DNA of 64,000 nucleotides, from the NCBI GenBank assembly GCA_023400055.1, contig JAEXFN010000041.1, positions 3,021 to 67,020 on the forward strand. Reading direction: 5' to 3'. Shown here in pieces: positions 1 through 8,998 of this stretch. A program made the position numbers and the translations under genes. The first letter of the stretch is position 1. Every line of letters begins with the position of its first letter. The stretch is from Bacillota bacterium. GTDB lineage: Bacteria; Bacillota; UBA4882; UBA8346. The notes below the pieces were generated by a model. That model was not told where the DNA came from. It was given only the letters and a program-made list of their open reading frames with translations, and ran no database searches.

Positions 1-2
1 TG

Positions 3-1013
3 GTCAACCTGCCGTTCGGCGGTTATCTGGAGAGCGAGACGCTCCTCTTGGCTACGCTGATCATCGAAGCGCATTACTATACCCCTTTAAAGGCGGGCCT
101 CGTTTACGCCATCGTTTTAATCATCCTCTCTATTTACTGCCGTTTGCACCCGGTCAAAGCGTGGGGAGTGTATATGCCCGGCGTCGCCTGGCGGGACTTA
201 TGGCTCTATGCGCTGTATGCCGCGTTTATTACCGCGTTTAGTTTCGTCTTCTGTTTTCAGCTTAACAACCAGGTGTCGCTGGAGGAACTCAGCCGGCGGC
301 TGGACGAGGCCACTTCGCAGCTGGCGCAGGCCAACGGTCAGCTGATCGAGTATGCCGGTATCGTGGAGCAAGAGGCGATTCAGAACGAGCGGAAACGTTT
401 CGCCCGGGAGATTCATGACGCGCTCGCCTATACCTTGTCCAACCTGGCCATGATGACCGAGGCCGCCAAGGACCTATCCACCGGCGACCGGACCGTGTTT
501 CTGGACCATCTGACCCAAATGCATAATCTGGCCAAGATGGGCGCGGTGGAAGTGCGGCGGGCGATTCAAGCGCTGCGGCCGGTCCAGTTGAGTGAGGAGC
601 GGGGCCTGGCGGCGGTCTGCCGGTTGGTCCAGGCCTTTAATAAAGCGACCCAGATCGATGTCCAGCTCAATTTGGGGAATGTGCCGCTCTTCCTGGGCGC
701 GGAAGCCGATCTGGCGGTATACCGCCTGGTTCAGGAAGGCATGACCAATGCCCTGCGCCACGGCAAGGCAACGGCCATTCTGATTTCTTTCTCCGCCTTG
801 CGGGACGGCGTGTGCATCTTAATCAAGGACAACGGGGTCGGCAGTCACAATCTCAAGCCGGGCTACGGCCTGACTGGCATGCGGGAGCGCATCGCCCGCC
901 TGGGTGGACAGCTGACTGTGGCCAACGGCCAGGAGGGCGGTTTTGTGCTTTCGGTTTGGATACCGGTAAAGGAGGACGCTCATGAGCCAAATCAAAGTGC
1001 TTTTGGTGGATGA
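3..1013 (+). CDS. Sensor histidine kinase, NarL/DegS type (5' end outside window)
   Basis: The frame is open to the left edge, so the N-terminus lies outside the window. The visible start has two hydrophobic membrane segments, then a coiled linker, then the HisKA_3 dimerization/phosphoacceptor box with the REIHD histidine. The HATPase domain follows: N-box around VQEGMTNALRHG, then DNGVG, then GYGLTGMRERI. It would autophosphorylate on His and pass phosphate to the response regulator that overlaps its 3' end by 32 bases. The signal cannot be read from the sequence. Family call is firm; the true start is unknown. Confidence 0.9.
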   Translation, partial: VNLPFGGYLESETLLLATLIIEAHYYTPLKAGLVYAIVLIILSIYCRLHPVKAWGVYMPGVAWRDLWLYALYAAFITAFSFVFCFQLNNQVSLEELSRRLDEATSQLAQANGQLIEYAGIVEQEAIQNERKRFAREIHDALAYTLSNLAMMTEAAKDLSTGDRTVFLDHLTQMHNLAKMGAVEVRRAIQALRPVQLSEERGLAAVCRLVQAFNKATQIDVQLNLGNVPLFLGAEADLAVYRLVQEGMTNALRHGKATAILISFSALRDGVCILIKDNGVGSHNLKPGYGLTGMRERIARLGGQLTVANGQEGGFVLSVWIPVKEDAHEPNQSAFGG

Positions 1014-1653
1014 TCAGACGCTTTTTGTGGAGAGTCTGCGGACGGTCCTGAAATCGCGGGCCGAGGACGTGGAGGTGGTAGGGGTGGCCGCCGACGGGCG
1101 GGAAGCCATCGAGCTGGTCGCCAGGGAAGCCCCGGATATCGTGTTAATGGATATCCGCATGGCCAACATGAACGGGGTGGAAAGCACCCGGATCATCAAA
1201 GAAAAATATCCGCTCACCCGGGTCCTGATGTTGACCACGGTCGACGAGGACGAGTACATCGTGGAAGCGCTGCGCCTCGGGGCCGCGGGCTATCTGCTGA
1301 AGGACATTTCCGCCTCCGAGTTGATCGCGGCGCTGCGGGCGGTGTTCGAAGGCGGAGTGATGATCTCGCCGAAGATGGTGGCCAAACTGGTCGAGAATCA
1401 TTTCAACCCGATGCCGCCCCGCAACTTCGCCCCGCCGTGGCTCAGCGAACTCAGCGGCCGGGAGCGGCAGATCCTCAGCCTGATGATCCAGGGCCTGGAG
1501 AATAAGGACATCGCCAAACAGTTGTACCTTGGCGAGCAAACCATTCGCAATTATGCCAGCCTGATCTATAGCAAAATGGGGGTCAGCGACCGCATTCAGG
1601 CGATTCGGATCGCGCTTGAGGCCGGTTTCGACAAGGATCAGCAAGTCATCTGA
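982..1653 (+). CDS. NarL/FixJ-family response regulator
   Basis: A 223-residue two-domain regulator. The receiver domain has the acidic pair DD near residues 10-11, phosphoacceptor Asp57 (DIRM) and the LLKD lysine near residue 107. A LuxR-type helix-turn-helix lies at about 155-215 (LSGRERQILSLMIQGLENKDIAKQL). It overlaps the kinase gene and has AAAGGAGG just upstream of its ATG, so the two are translationally coupled. The target is not shown, but half-sites resembling NarL-family motifs lie 200 bases downstream (1860-1903), ahead of the polyol operon; control of that operon is an inference. Confidence 0.93.
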   Translation: MSQIKVLLVDDQTLFVESLRTVLKSRAEDVEVVGVAADGREAIELVAREAPDIVLMDIRMANMNGVESTRIIKEKYPLTRVLMLTTVDEDEYIVEALRLGAAGYLLKDISASELIAALRAVFEGGVMISPKMVAKLVENHFNPMPPRNFAPPWLSELSGRERQILSLMIQGLENKDIAKQLYLGEQTIRNYASLIYSKMGVSDRIQAIRIALEAGFDKDQQVI

Positions 1654-1723
1654 AATGCGGGCCGGCGGGATAAGCCGGCGCCTGATTCGCGATTCCGGAC
1701 CGGTCCATCCTGAAGCTTTTGGG

Positions 1724-1786
1724 AACTCCTCTTGGCATTTTGGTGAGTAACTTTCTCGACCAAACGTGCAGAGGGGTTTTTTATTT
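1724..1786 (+). terminator. Terminator after the two-component pair
   Basis: AACTCCTCT (1724-1732) pairs with AGAGGGGTT (1770-1778) with one G-U pair. A second internal arm is formed by TTGGTGAG and CTCGACCAA, and a T-rich run TTTTTTATTTT follows. The loop is long, so efficiency is uncertain. Confidence 0.55.
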
Positions 1787-1859
1787 TCCGTCCGATGCCG
1801 TCCAGATAAGTCCGGGAACGGTTTGCCGGCGAGGCGGGTATTCTCATCGGGCGTCAGAG

Positions 1860-1903
1860 TATTGGAGTAATGCAAAATGAGTACTCCGAAAGGTACTCCA
1901 ATA
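1860..1903. promoter_or_regulatory. Inverted repeat, candidate NarL-type regulator site
   Basis: TATTGGAGTA (1860-1869) and TACTCCAATA (1894-1903) form a perfect 10-base inverted repeat, with the palindrome GAGTACTC (1879-1886) between them. TGGAGTA and its complement differ by one base from the E. coli NarL heptamer (TACYYMT). Position between the response regulator gene and the polyol operon suggests an operator; the binding protein is inferred. Confidence 0.45.
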
Positions 1904-2229
1904 ACAATACAAACTCAAAGGATGATGTTATATTGAAATCAAAATTGCAACCAAATCGCTAAAAGCCATGGATGAAATCTTTTACACCCGAAGCATCTTT
2001 GGGCAAATCAATGGTGTTGCAACCGAGATTCAACTCCTTAAAACGCTATCCGAACCCTGCCTGCATTTCCGAATCCGGATCCCGACCCGCTCCGTTACGT
2101 TGCAGTTTGCGAGGAATGCAAGCAAATAAACGATTAAATCCTACAACGCTAGGATTGATGAAGGGGGTATCGGCAGCAAGAAAAGTCCATCGGGAACAAA
2201 TAAAAAAATAAAAAAAGGGAGAGGTATTC

Positions 2230-3573
2230 ATGAAGAAAACTGGTTTATGTCTGTTGGTTTTGCTCCTGGCTTTCGTGGCCATGATGTCGATCGGCAATGC
2301 CGCCGCCCCTAAGGTGACGTTGACGATCGCCACCGTGAACAATCCGGACATGATTATCATGGCCAAAATGGCTCCCCAGTTTACCGAGAAGACCGGCATC
2401 GGTTTGAAATTCGTCACCCTGCCGGAGAATGAATTGCGCCAGAAAGTCACCGAGGACGTCGGCTTGGGCGCCGGCCAATACGATATCGTGACCATCGGCA
2501 CCTATGATACGCCGTTTTGGGGCGCCAACAAATGGGTGGACTCCTTGGAGCCGTATTTCGCCAAGATGTCCGATGCCGATCAGAAATCCTACGATCGCAA
2601 TGATTTAATCAAACCGATCCGCAGCGCCCTATCGTACAAAGGCGCCCAATACGCTCTGCCGTTTTACGGGGAAAGCAGCATGCTGTTCTACCGCACCGAC
2701 CTGTTCAAGGCGGCCAAGCTGAAAATGCCGGAACAACCGACCTGGGATCAGGTTTACGCGTTTGCCAAGAAATTGAATAATCCGGCCAAGGGCATCTATG
2801 GCATCGCCTTGCGCGGCCTTCCCGGCTGGGGCGAGAATATGGCGGTCTTTGGAACGGTGATCAATACGTTTGGCGGCAGATGGTTCGACATGAAGTGGCA
2901 AGCCCAGTTCAATACGCCGGAAATGCGCAGCGCTTTTGAGTTTTATAAGAAGATCGTCACCGAGGCCGGCGAGCCGGGAGCGACCACCGCCGGTTATACC
3001 GAATGCCTGGCGCTCTTCCAGAACGCCAAGGCCGCCATGTGGTATGACGCTACGGTTTCCGCCGGAACGCTGATGGGCAAAGATTCCAAAGTGGTCGGCA
3101 AAACCGGCTATGCGTTGGCGCCTATCGTCAAAAAATCCAATGCCGGCTGGCTGTGGGCCTGGTCTTTGGCCATGGAATCTTCTTCTAAGAATAAGGATGC
3201 GGCTTTCAAGTTCCTGACCTGGGCTACCAGCAAAGAGTACATTAATCTGGTCGGCGAGAGCATCGGTTGGGCGCAAGTGCCGCCGGGAACCCGCGAATCC
3301 ACTTATAGCAATCCGAAATACCTCAAAGCCGCTCCGTTCGCCAAACGGACCATCGCAGCCATCAAGAATGCCAATTACGATCATCCGACCGTCCAGGATG
3401 TGCCGTATGTCGGCGTCCAGTATGTTTCCATTCCCGAATTCCAAAACCTGGGCGATCAGGTCGCTCAGCAACTGGCCGCTTACTTATCCGGCAAGCAGGA
3501 CATCGACGCTACCTTGAAACAGTGCCAAGACGTTTCCAATAACGTCGCCAAAGAAGGCGGCTATCAGAAATAA
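2230..3573 (+). CDS. ABC transporter sugar/polyol-binding protein
   Basis: A 447-residue extracytoplasmic solute-binding protein of the type used for sorbitol/mannitol (SmoE-like) and related sugars. It has a signal peptide (MKKTGLCLLVLLL..., likely cleavage after the Ala run near residue 26) and a family-1-like fold with YDIVTIGTYDTPFWG early and a WLWAWSLAMESSS hinge segment later. It delivers substrate to the two permeases that follow. A very stable stem-loop lies directly after the stop, as is common behind highly expressed binding-protein genes. The polyol assignment rests on the three downstream dehydrogenases; the exact substrate is not known. Confidence 0.88.
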   Translation: MKKTGLCLLVLLLAFVAMMSIGNAAAPKVTLTIATVNNPDMIIMAKMAPQFTEKTGIGLKFVTLPENELRQKVTEDVGLGAGQYDIVTIGTYDTPFWGANKWVDSLEPYFAKMSDADQKSYDRNDLIKPIRSALSYKGAQYALPFYGESSMLFYRTDLFKAAKLKMPEQPTWDQVYAFAKKLNNPAKGIYGIALRGLPGWGENMAVFGTVINTFGGRWFDMKWQAQFNTPEMRSAFEFYKKIVTEAGEPGATTAGYTECLALFQNAKAAMWYDATVSAGTLMGKDSKVVGKTGYALAPIVKKSNAGWLWAWSLAMESSSKNKDAAFKFLTWATSKEYINLVGESIGWAQVPPGTRESTYSNPKYLKAAPFAKRTIAAIKNANYDHPTVQDVPYVGVQYVSIPEFQNLGDQVAQQLAAYLSGKQDIDATLKQCQDVSNNVAKEGGYQK

Positions 3574-3587
3574 CGATTACCGGGTTC

Positions 3588-3618
3588 GGGCATTGAGGGG
3601 GTATCCCCCTCAATGCCC
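3588..3618 (+). terminator. Intercistronic stem-loop after the binding protein
   Basis: GGGCATTGAGGGGG and its exact complement form a 14-bp stem with a 3-base loop (TAT). There is no T-run, so it more likely stabilises the upstream message or attenuates read-through than ends transcription. Confidence 0.6.
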
Positions 3619-3685
3619 CCTGATCCGGGCTTTCATTGGGCGAACCGTTAAAAGAACGGGTAGTAAATCGACAAAGGTGATGAAA

Positions 3686-4579
3686 ATGCCGCAAGAAATG
3701 GCGCAAAAAAAGCCGTCCCATCGGGTGAATCTACTGGTTTTGCCCGCATTAATCGTGGTGCTGATTATTACGCAGATCCCTTTTGTACTGACCCTGGGGT
3801 TATCCTTTTTAAAATGGATTGTGGTTAGGCCGGATTTGGGGATCCGATACATCGGTTTCGATAATTATCTGAAGATCTTTATGGACAACACTTTTTATAC
3901 CGTGATTTTAAACACCTTCATCATCACGGTGAGTTCAATATTGTTCTGCACCGTATTGGGAATCATGCTCTCCCTCCTGTTGGACCGGAAAATTCCCGGG
4001 ATCAACATCGTGCGAACTTTGATGATCGCGCCATTTTTTGTGATGGACGCCGTCGCCGGCATCATTTGGAAAACACTGATGCTCCATCCTTCATTCGGCG
4101 TTAATTTATACATTGCCAATCTATTGCACATCCGGCCGGTGGATTTTTTAGGCGCTTTTTCGATGCTGACCGTCATCATTTTGATCGTCTGGCAATGGAC
4201 GCCGTTTTTCATCCTGATTATCCTGGCCGGGCTGCAAAGCATCCCGGAAGAGATCATCGAAAGTTCCAAAATCGACGGCGCTAACGGGTTTCAAACCTTG
4301 ATCCATATCAAGCTGCCTTCGATCAGCAACCATATTGAAGTCGCGGTCATGTTGGGCGTAATCTTCATCCTGAAGGTCTTCGGCGTCATTTATGTGACGA
4401 CCTCCGGCGGACCGGGATTTACTTCGACCAATTTGCCATATTACGTCTACAAAGTCGGGTTTTTCGGCTGGGACATTGGCAAAGCCGCTGCCATCGCGAC
4501 GGTCATGGTGGTATTGACCCTATTCCTGCTCTTAGGACTATTCCGGTTTATGCGAAGACATTCGTTTGCAACGAGGTGA
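3686..4579 (+). CDS. ABC transporter permease, sugar/polyol
   Basis: A 297-residue inner-membrane permease of the MalF class with six predicted membrane helices. The cytoplasmic EAA-type loop reads ESSKIDGANGFQTLIHIKLP, which docks to an ATPase. ATG 3686 was chosen because AAAGGTGA lies 5-8 bases upstream; an ATG at 3680 is also possible. It pairs with the next permease (stop to start 6 bases). No ATPase gene lies in the operon, so a shared MsmX/UgpC-like ATPase encoded elsewhere is inferred. Confidence 0.88.
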   Translation: MPQEMAQKKPSHRVNLLVLPALIVVLIITQIPFVLTLGLSFLKWIVVRPDLGIRYIGFDNYLKIFMDNTFYTVILNTFIITVSSILFCTVLGIMLSLLLDRKIPGINIVRTLMIAPFFVMDAVAGIIWKTLMLHPSFGVNLYIANLLHIRPVDFLGAFSMLTVIILIVWQWTPFFILIILAGLQSIPEEIIESSKIDGANGFQTLIHIKLPSISNHIEVAVMLGVIFILKVFGVIYVTTSGGPGFTSTNLPYYVYKVGFFGWDIGKAAAIATVMVVLTLFLLLGLFRFMRRHSFATR

Positions 4580-4585
4580 TAAGCG

Positions 4586-5422
4586 ATGAAAGACAAAGCG
4601 GCTGCCCATTGGAGGGGAAAAAGGGAAAACATCGGGGTCATTCTGTTGGTTTATTGTCTGAGCCTGCTGTTTTTCTTCCCGATTTTATACATGTTTTTGA
4701 CCAGTTTAAAGTCGGAGGCGCAAGCCATCCAGATCTCGTTTCTTTTCAAACCCACCCTGGAAAGTTTTAAAACCGTATTGAACAAAGACATCGCCCAATA
4801 TTTGGGCAATTCGGTCTTCATTACCCTGGCGGTGACGCTGCTGTCCTTGCTGTTCGGCATTCCGGCCACTTACGGCCTGGTCTTCGGGACGTTAAAGAAT
4901 CCCGACACTCGCTATTTCCAGTTTGTTTCCGCCAATTTGCTGCCGCCGGTCGGGGTAATCTTTCCCTGGTTTATCATTTTTCGATTCTTGCACCTGCTCG
5001 ACACCAGGCTGGGACTGATCATCATTTATACCGGAGTCAACATCCCGATGGTGATTTGGATCGTGACTTCGTTTTTCAAGGATGTTCCCCAAGAAATCGT
5101 CGAAGCGGCCGAAATCGATGGCTGTTCCAAATTTTACGGGTTCTTTAAGGTGATTCTGCCATTGACCCGGACCGGAATCATTTCCGCCGCTTTGTTGGTC
5201 ATTATCTTTGTCTGGAATGAGTTCTTTTTCGCCGTCAACCTCACTTACGTGAAGGCCGGCACCATCCCGGTGTATATGGCGCGCTTCATGACCCAGGAAG
5301 GGCTCTTCTGGGCCAAACTCTCTGCCATCTCGTCCATTTGTGTATTGCCGCCCCTCATCCTGGGCTGGATCACCCAGAAGTCGATGATCAAGGGGCTCAC
5401 CATGGGGGCCGTCAAAGGGTAA
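4586..5422 (+). CDS. ABC transporter permease, sugar/polyol
   Basis: A 278-residue MalG-class permease with six predicted helices and the EAA motif EAAEIDGCSKFYGFFKVILPL. GAGGTGATAAGCG precedes the ATG. It forms the second half of the transmembrane channel together with the preceding gene. The C-terminus KGLTMGAVKG is typical of the family. The following 96 bases contain no gene. Confidence 0.88.
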   Translation: MKDKAAAHWRGKRENIGVILLVYCLSLLFFFPILYMFLTSLKSEAQAIQISFLFKPTLESFKTVLNKDIAQYLGNSVFITLAVTLLSLLFGIPATYGLVFGTLKNPDTRYFQFVSANLLPPVGVIFPWFIIFRFLHLLDTRLGLIIIYTGVNIPMVIWIVTSFFKDVPQEIVEAAEIDGCSKFYGFFKVILPLTRTGIISAALLVIIFVWNEFFFAVNLTYVKAGTIPVYMARFMTQEGLFWAKLSAISSICVLPPLILGWITQKSMIKGLTMGAVKG

Positions 5423-5518
5423 AAGCAAGGTTTCAGATCCGGGCCCAAAAATAGGTTGCAAATTACTGCGGGCGGACTTAATGCAATATATATAGCATAT
5501 AAAAAAGGAGCGATACAA

Positions 5519-6283
5519 ATGAGTATTTTGGATCAATTCAAGCTTACCGGTAAAAAAGCTTTGGTGACCGGCGGAGCCAGAGGCATCGGCAAGAGCGTCG
5601 CCACGGCTCTGGCGGAGGCGGGCGCCGACGTTGCCCTGGTGGATTTGAATATTGAAACCGCGGAAAAAAGCGCGGCTGAATTGCGCCAATTGGGTGTAAA
5701 ATCGATTGCCGTCAAGACCGACGTCACCAACCCCAAAGAGGTTGAGGCGATGATCGATGCTATCCTAAGCGCTTTCGGCACCATCGATATTGCTTTTAAC
5801 AACGCCGGAATTTGCATCAATGAACCCGCCGCAACGATGACGTTTGAGGCGTGGAAAAAAGTGATCGATATCAATTTGACCGGGATATTCCTGACCGCTC
5901 AGGCCGCTGGAAGAGTAATGATCAAGAATAAGAAAGGCACGATCATCAATACCGCTTCCATGTCCGGGCATATCGTCAATGAGCCGCAACCGCAATGCGC
6001 CTATAACGCTTCCAAAGCCGGAGTCATTCTATTGACCAAATCCCTGGCGGCCGAATGGGCTGAGCACAATGTGAGAGTCAATTCGATCAGCCCGGGTTAC
6101 ATCGGCACCGAAATGACATTGTCGGCCAAACAATGGATTCCGGGTTGGGTCGAGCGAACCCCGCAGAAGAGGATGGGCAATCCGGAGGAACTGCAAGGAG
6201 CGGTGCTATATCTGGCCAGCGACGCGTCCACCTTTACCACTGGCACCGATTTGGTGGTGGACGGCGGCTTTACTTGCTGGTGA
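5519..6283 (+). CDS. Short-chain dehydrogenase/reductase, probable polyol dehydrogenase
   Basis: A 254-residue classical SDR: Rossmann glycine motif TGGARGIGK near residue 17, NNAG near 92, catalytic Ser in NTASMSGH and YNASK active site near 160. The C-terminal segment TGTDLVVDGGFTCW is typical. It would oxidise a sugar alcohol to a ketose (or the reverse) with NAD(P). ATG 5519 is preceded by AAAAAAGGAG; an upstream in-frame extension lacks such a site. Lying between the permeases and two zinc dehydrogenases points to polyol catabolism; substrate not determinable. Confidence 0.88.
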   Translation: MSILDQFKLTGKKALVTGGARGIGKSVATALAEAGADVALVDLNIETAEKSAAELRQLGVKSIAVKTDVTNPKEVEAMIDAILSAFGTIDIAFNNAGICINEPAATMTFEAWKKVIDINLTGIFLTAQAAGRVMIKNKKGTIINTASMSGHIVNEPQPQCAYNASKAGVILLTKSLAAEWAEHNVRVNSISPGYIGTEMTLSAKQWIPGWVERTPQKRMGNPEELQGAVLYLASDASTFTTGTDLVVDGGFTCW

Positions 6284-6353
6284 AGAAAGAATGCCGATTC
6301 ATAATTTTTCCCTTTTCATTCGGTAAGATTTAATGATGAGAGAAGGTCTGTCG

Positions 6354-7388
6354 ATGCTGCAAGCCGTCATGATCAAACCCGGTATTATCGAATTTCGGGA
6401 TGTCCCTTTGCCGGAGATTAACGCCGGGGAAGTTCTGATTGAAATGAAACGGATCGGGGTCTGCGGATCGGATATTCACGTTTATCATGGCAAACATCCC
6501 TATACCAGTTATCCGGTGGTCCAGGGGCACGAAGTATCCGGGGTCATCGTCAAACTCGGCGCGAATGTGACCGGCTTCCAACCCGGCGATAAGGTCACGA
6601 TTCAACCCCAGGTTTTCTGCGGCCGGTGTTATTCGTGCCGGCACGGGAAGTATCATATTTGCGATGACTTAAAAGTGATGGGATTTCAGACGACCGGCGC
6701 CGCCTCGGAATACTTTGCCGTTGCTGCGGCCAAAGTAGTTAAATTGCCGGAGGAGATGAGTTTTGACGCCGGGGCGATGATCGAACCCCTGGCCGTGGCC
6801 GTCCATGCCCTCGGCAGAGCCGGCATGAGCCTGGAAGGTTTAAAAGTTCTGGTCCTGGGAGCGGGGCCCATCGGCAATCTGGTGGCCCAGGCGGCCCGGG
6901 GGATGGGCGCCGCGGCGGTGATGATTACCGATGTTAGCGAATACCGGCTGGGGATCGCCGAATCCTGCGGCATCGATTATTGCCTGAATCCCGAAGAACG
7001 GCAAAACCTGGGGGACGCGATCACGGACCGATTCGGAGCGGATAAGGCCGATTTGATTCTGGAATGTGTGGGGGCTAATCCGACGATGAACCAAGCGGTC
7101 GAATACGCCCGGAAAGGTTCGAGCATCATTGTGGTCGGCGTATTCGGGGAGCGCGCCAACGTGGATATGGGGTTGGTTCAGGACCGGGAACTGCAGTTGA
7201 TCGGCACATTAATGTACCAGGAGCGCGATTATTTACAAGCGATCGAGCTGGTTAAGGCAGGCAAGGTCCGCCTCGAACCGTTGATCACCAATCATTTCCC
7301 GTTTCAGGATTATCAGAAAGCCTATGAATTCATCGAAGAGCGGAAGGATCGAACCATGAAAGTAATTATTTCTTTGGCTGACAATTAA
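6354..7388 (+). CDS. Zinc-dependent medium-chain dehydrogenase (sorbitol/threonine DH type)
   Basis: A 344-residue MDR enzyme. The catalytic zinc site uses Cys in CGSDIHVYHG and GHE near residue 60. The structural zinc lobe has Cys spaced as in CGRCYSCRHGKYHIC, and the NAD-binding motif is GAGPIGN. It would oxidise a secondary alcohol of a polyol or sugar acid. The start was placed at 6354, since AGAAGGT lies at the right distance and the protein then begins just ahead of the MDR core. It is one of three dehydrogenases in the operon. Confidence 0.87.
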   Translation: MLQAVMIKPGIIEFRDVPLPEINAGEVLIEMKRIGVCGSDIHVYHGKHPYTSYPVVQGHEVSGVIVKLGANVTGFQPGDKVTIQPQVFCGRCYSCRHGKYHICDDLKVMGFQTTGAASEYFAVAAAKVVKLPEEMSFDAGAMIEPLAVAVHALGRAGMSLEGLKVLVLGAGPIGNLVAQAARGMGAAAVMITDVSEYRLGIAESCGIDYCLNPEERQNLGDAITDRFGADKADLILECVGANPTMNQAVEYARKGSSIIVVGVFGERANVDMGLVQDRELQLIGTLMYQERDYLQAIELVKAGKVRLEPLITNHFPFQDYQKAYEFIEERKDRTMKVIISLADN

Positions 7389-7436
7389 TTTCATTGGCCG
7401 TTTCGAATTACAGTTTGGCTAAGGAGGCCGAATGCA

Positions 7437-8465
7437 ATGAATGGTACGATGCTGGCATATGTAATCGACAAGGAACGTTCGGGCGCGGTTAAGGAGATAG
7501 CCATTCCCGAACCGGGCGATCATGACGTGTTGATCAAAGTCATGGCGGCCGGCTTGTGCGGTACCGACGCCCATATTTATCAGGGCGAGTATTATTCGGA
7601 GTTCCCTTTGGTGCCGGGACATGAATTCGCGGGAATCATTGCCCAAACCGGGAAAGAGGTCAAGCGTTTTAAGGAAGGGCAACGCGTCGTCGCCGACCCC
7701 AACATTTTTTGCGAGAAATGTCACTTTTGCAAGCAGAACGTTCAAAATTTCTGTCAGGATTTTCAAGCCGTCGGCGTGACCCGGGACGGCGCGTTCGCCG
7801 AATATGTCGTGGTGCCGGAAGGATGTGTCTTCGAGCTCGGCACGCTGAGCTTCACCACCGGAGCCCTGGTCGAGCCGCTGTCGTGTGTGGTCTATGGCCA
7901 GATGCGGGCCAGGCCGCAGTTGGGCGACAGCGTCTTGATTTACGGCGCGGGTCCCATCGGATTGCTCCATTTGCAACTGGCCAAACGTAACGGCGCATCC
8001 TTCGCGGCGGTCGTCGATGTCAAGGCGGAACGGTTGGACTTAGCCAAAAAGCTCGGCGCGGATCGGGTTTTGCTGAGCGGTTCCGGATTGGATGACGAGC
8101 TGCGGCAGGAGTTTCCGCTGGGCTTCAATTTGGTCATCGATACCTCGGGCGTTCCCAAAGTGGTCGAAAGCGCGGTCGCCCAGGTCAAGAATGCCGGCTC
8201 GCTGCTTATTTTCGGAGTCTGTCCGCCCGACGTCAAGATCAATGTCAGTCCTTATGAAATTTATAAGCGCGATTTGAAAATCATCGGCTCATTCGCCTTA
8301 AAGAAAACATTCCAACCGACCATCAATCTCATTGAAAACAAGCTGATCGATGTCACTGCCATCATCGGGGAGCAAATTAGCCTCAGACAGCTTCCCGAAC
8401 AGATGGAGAAATTTGTGGCGGGAAAGGCCGCGATGAAAACGGTGGTCACGTTCTCGGAACGATAA
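7437..8465 (+). CDS. Zinc-dependent medium-chain dehydrogenase (arabitol/mannitol DH type)
   Basis: A 342-residue second MDR enzyme, clearly different from its neighbour. Catalytic zinc motif CGTDAHIYQGE and GHEFAG, structural zinc lobe CEKCHFCKQNVQNFC, Rossmann motif GAGPIG. The sequence style resembles arabitol- and mannitol-type dehydrogenases. AAGGAGG precedes the ATG. Two MDRs plus an SDR in one operon suggests either a two-step oxidation or use of several related polyols. Confidence 0.87.
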   Translation: MNGTMLAYVIDKERSGAVKEIAIPEPGDHDVLIKVMAAGLCGTDAHIYQGEYYSEFPLVPGHEFAGIIAQTGKEVKRFKEGQRVVADPNIFCEKCHFCKQNVQNFCQDFQAVGVTRDGAFAEYVVVPEGCVFELGTLSFTTGALVEPLSCVVYGQMRARPQLGDSVLIYGAGPIGLLHLQLAKRNGASFAAVVDVKAERLDLAKKLGADRVLLSGSGLDDELRQEFPLGFNLVIDTSGVPKVVESAVAQVKNAGSLLIFGVCPPDVKINVSPYEIYKRDLKIIGSFALKKTFQPTINLIENKLIDVTAIIGEQISLRQLPEQMEKFVAGKAAMKTVVTFSER

Positions 8466-8491
8466 TTTTCAGGGAAAGGGTTGAGCTGGGG

Positions 8492-8998
8492 ATGTTGAGC
8501 GTAAATCCTCTGGATGAACAGTCTTTTATTCCTTTTGGCAAAGTATTGCGAACTCCCGAACGGCCGCCGGACGGCGCTTCGGAGGTGCACAACTATTGGG
8601 ACAGGGAATTGGAATGGACCGGGTCGACCAGCGTAAACTATTTGGCCATCAAGCAGCGGGACTTACTGTTGTCACAGATGGAAAGACACCAGGATACCCG
8701 GGAAATGTTAGTTCTGCTGCGCGGGACTTGTTACTTGGCGGTTGCGCCGGCCGGAGATTTTGCATCGGATAAACTTGCGGTATTCGACCTGAAACCGGGC
8801 GATGTCGTCTGCTTGAACGCGGGCGTCTGGCACGCTCTGCCGTTTTCGCGCCAAGAAGAGGCGGCTTTCCTCGTCATTTACAAAGACGGAACGGCGCAGC
8901 ACGATTTGGAATTGCTCCAGTTGTCCGTCACAGCGGCGATCGCCGGCACGCTTTCGGCGCCGGATCCCGCCTTTGCGGAGCGTAACCGGAATGTTTGA
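8492..8998 (+). CDS. AllA-like (ureidoglycolate lyase fold) cupin protein
   Basis: A 168-residue protein with the shape of the ureidoglycolate lyase family (PF04115-like): QMERHQDTREMLVLLRG, then PGDVVCLNAGVWHALPF, a cupin-type double-stranded barrel. No allantoin genes are nearby. In a polyol operon it is more likely an isomerase, epimerase or sugar-binding accessory. It overlaps the next gene by 8 bases, so their translation is coupled. Function not established. Confidence 0.6.
   Translation: MLSVNPLDEQSFIPFGKVLRTPERPPDGASEVHNYWDRELEWTGSTSVNYLAIKQRDLLLSQMERHQDTREMLVLLRGTCYLAVAPAGDFASDKLAVFDLKPGDVVCLNAGVWHALPFSRQEEAAFLVIYKDGTAQHDLELLQLSVTAAIAGTLSAPDPAFAERNRNV

Larger units (their letters stand above)
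1654..2229. other. Intergenic region before the polyol operon
   Basis: Holds a terminator-like hairpin (1724-1786), a 10-base inverted repeat set (1860-1903) and a TATATT-like -10 near 1929. The rest up to the ribosome site GGGAGAGG before 2230 looks like a long 5' leader; no convincing gene was seen. Confidence 0.6.
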
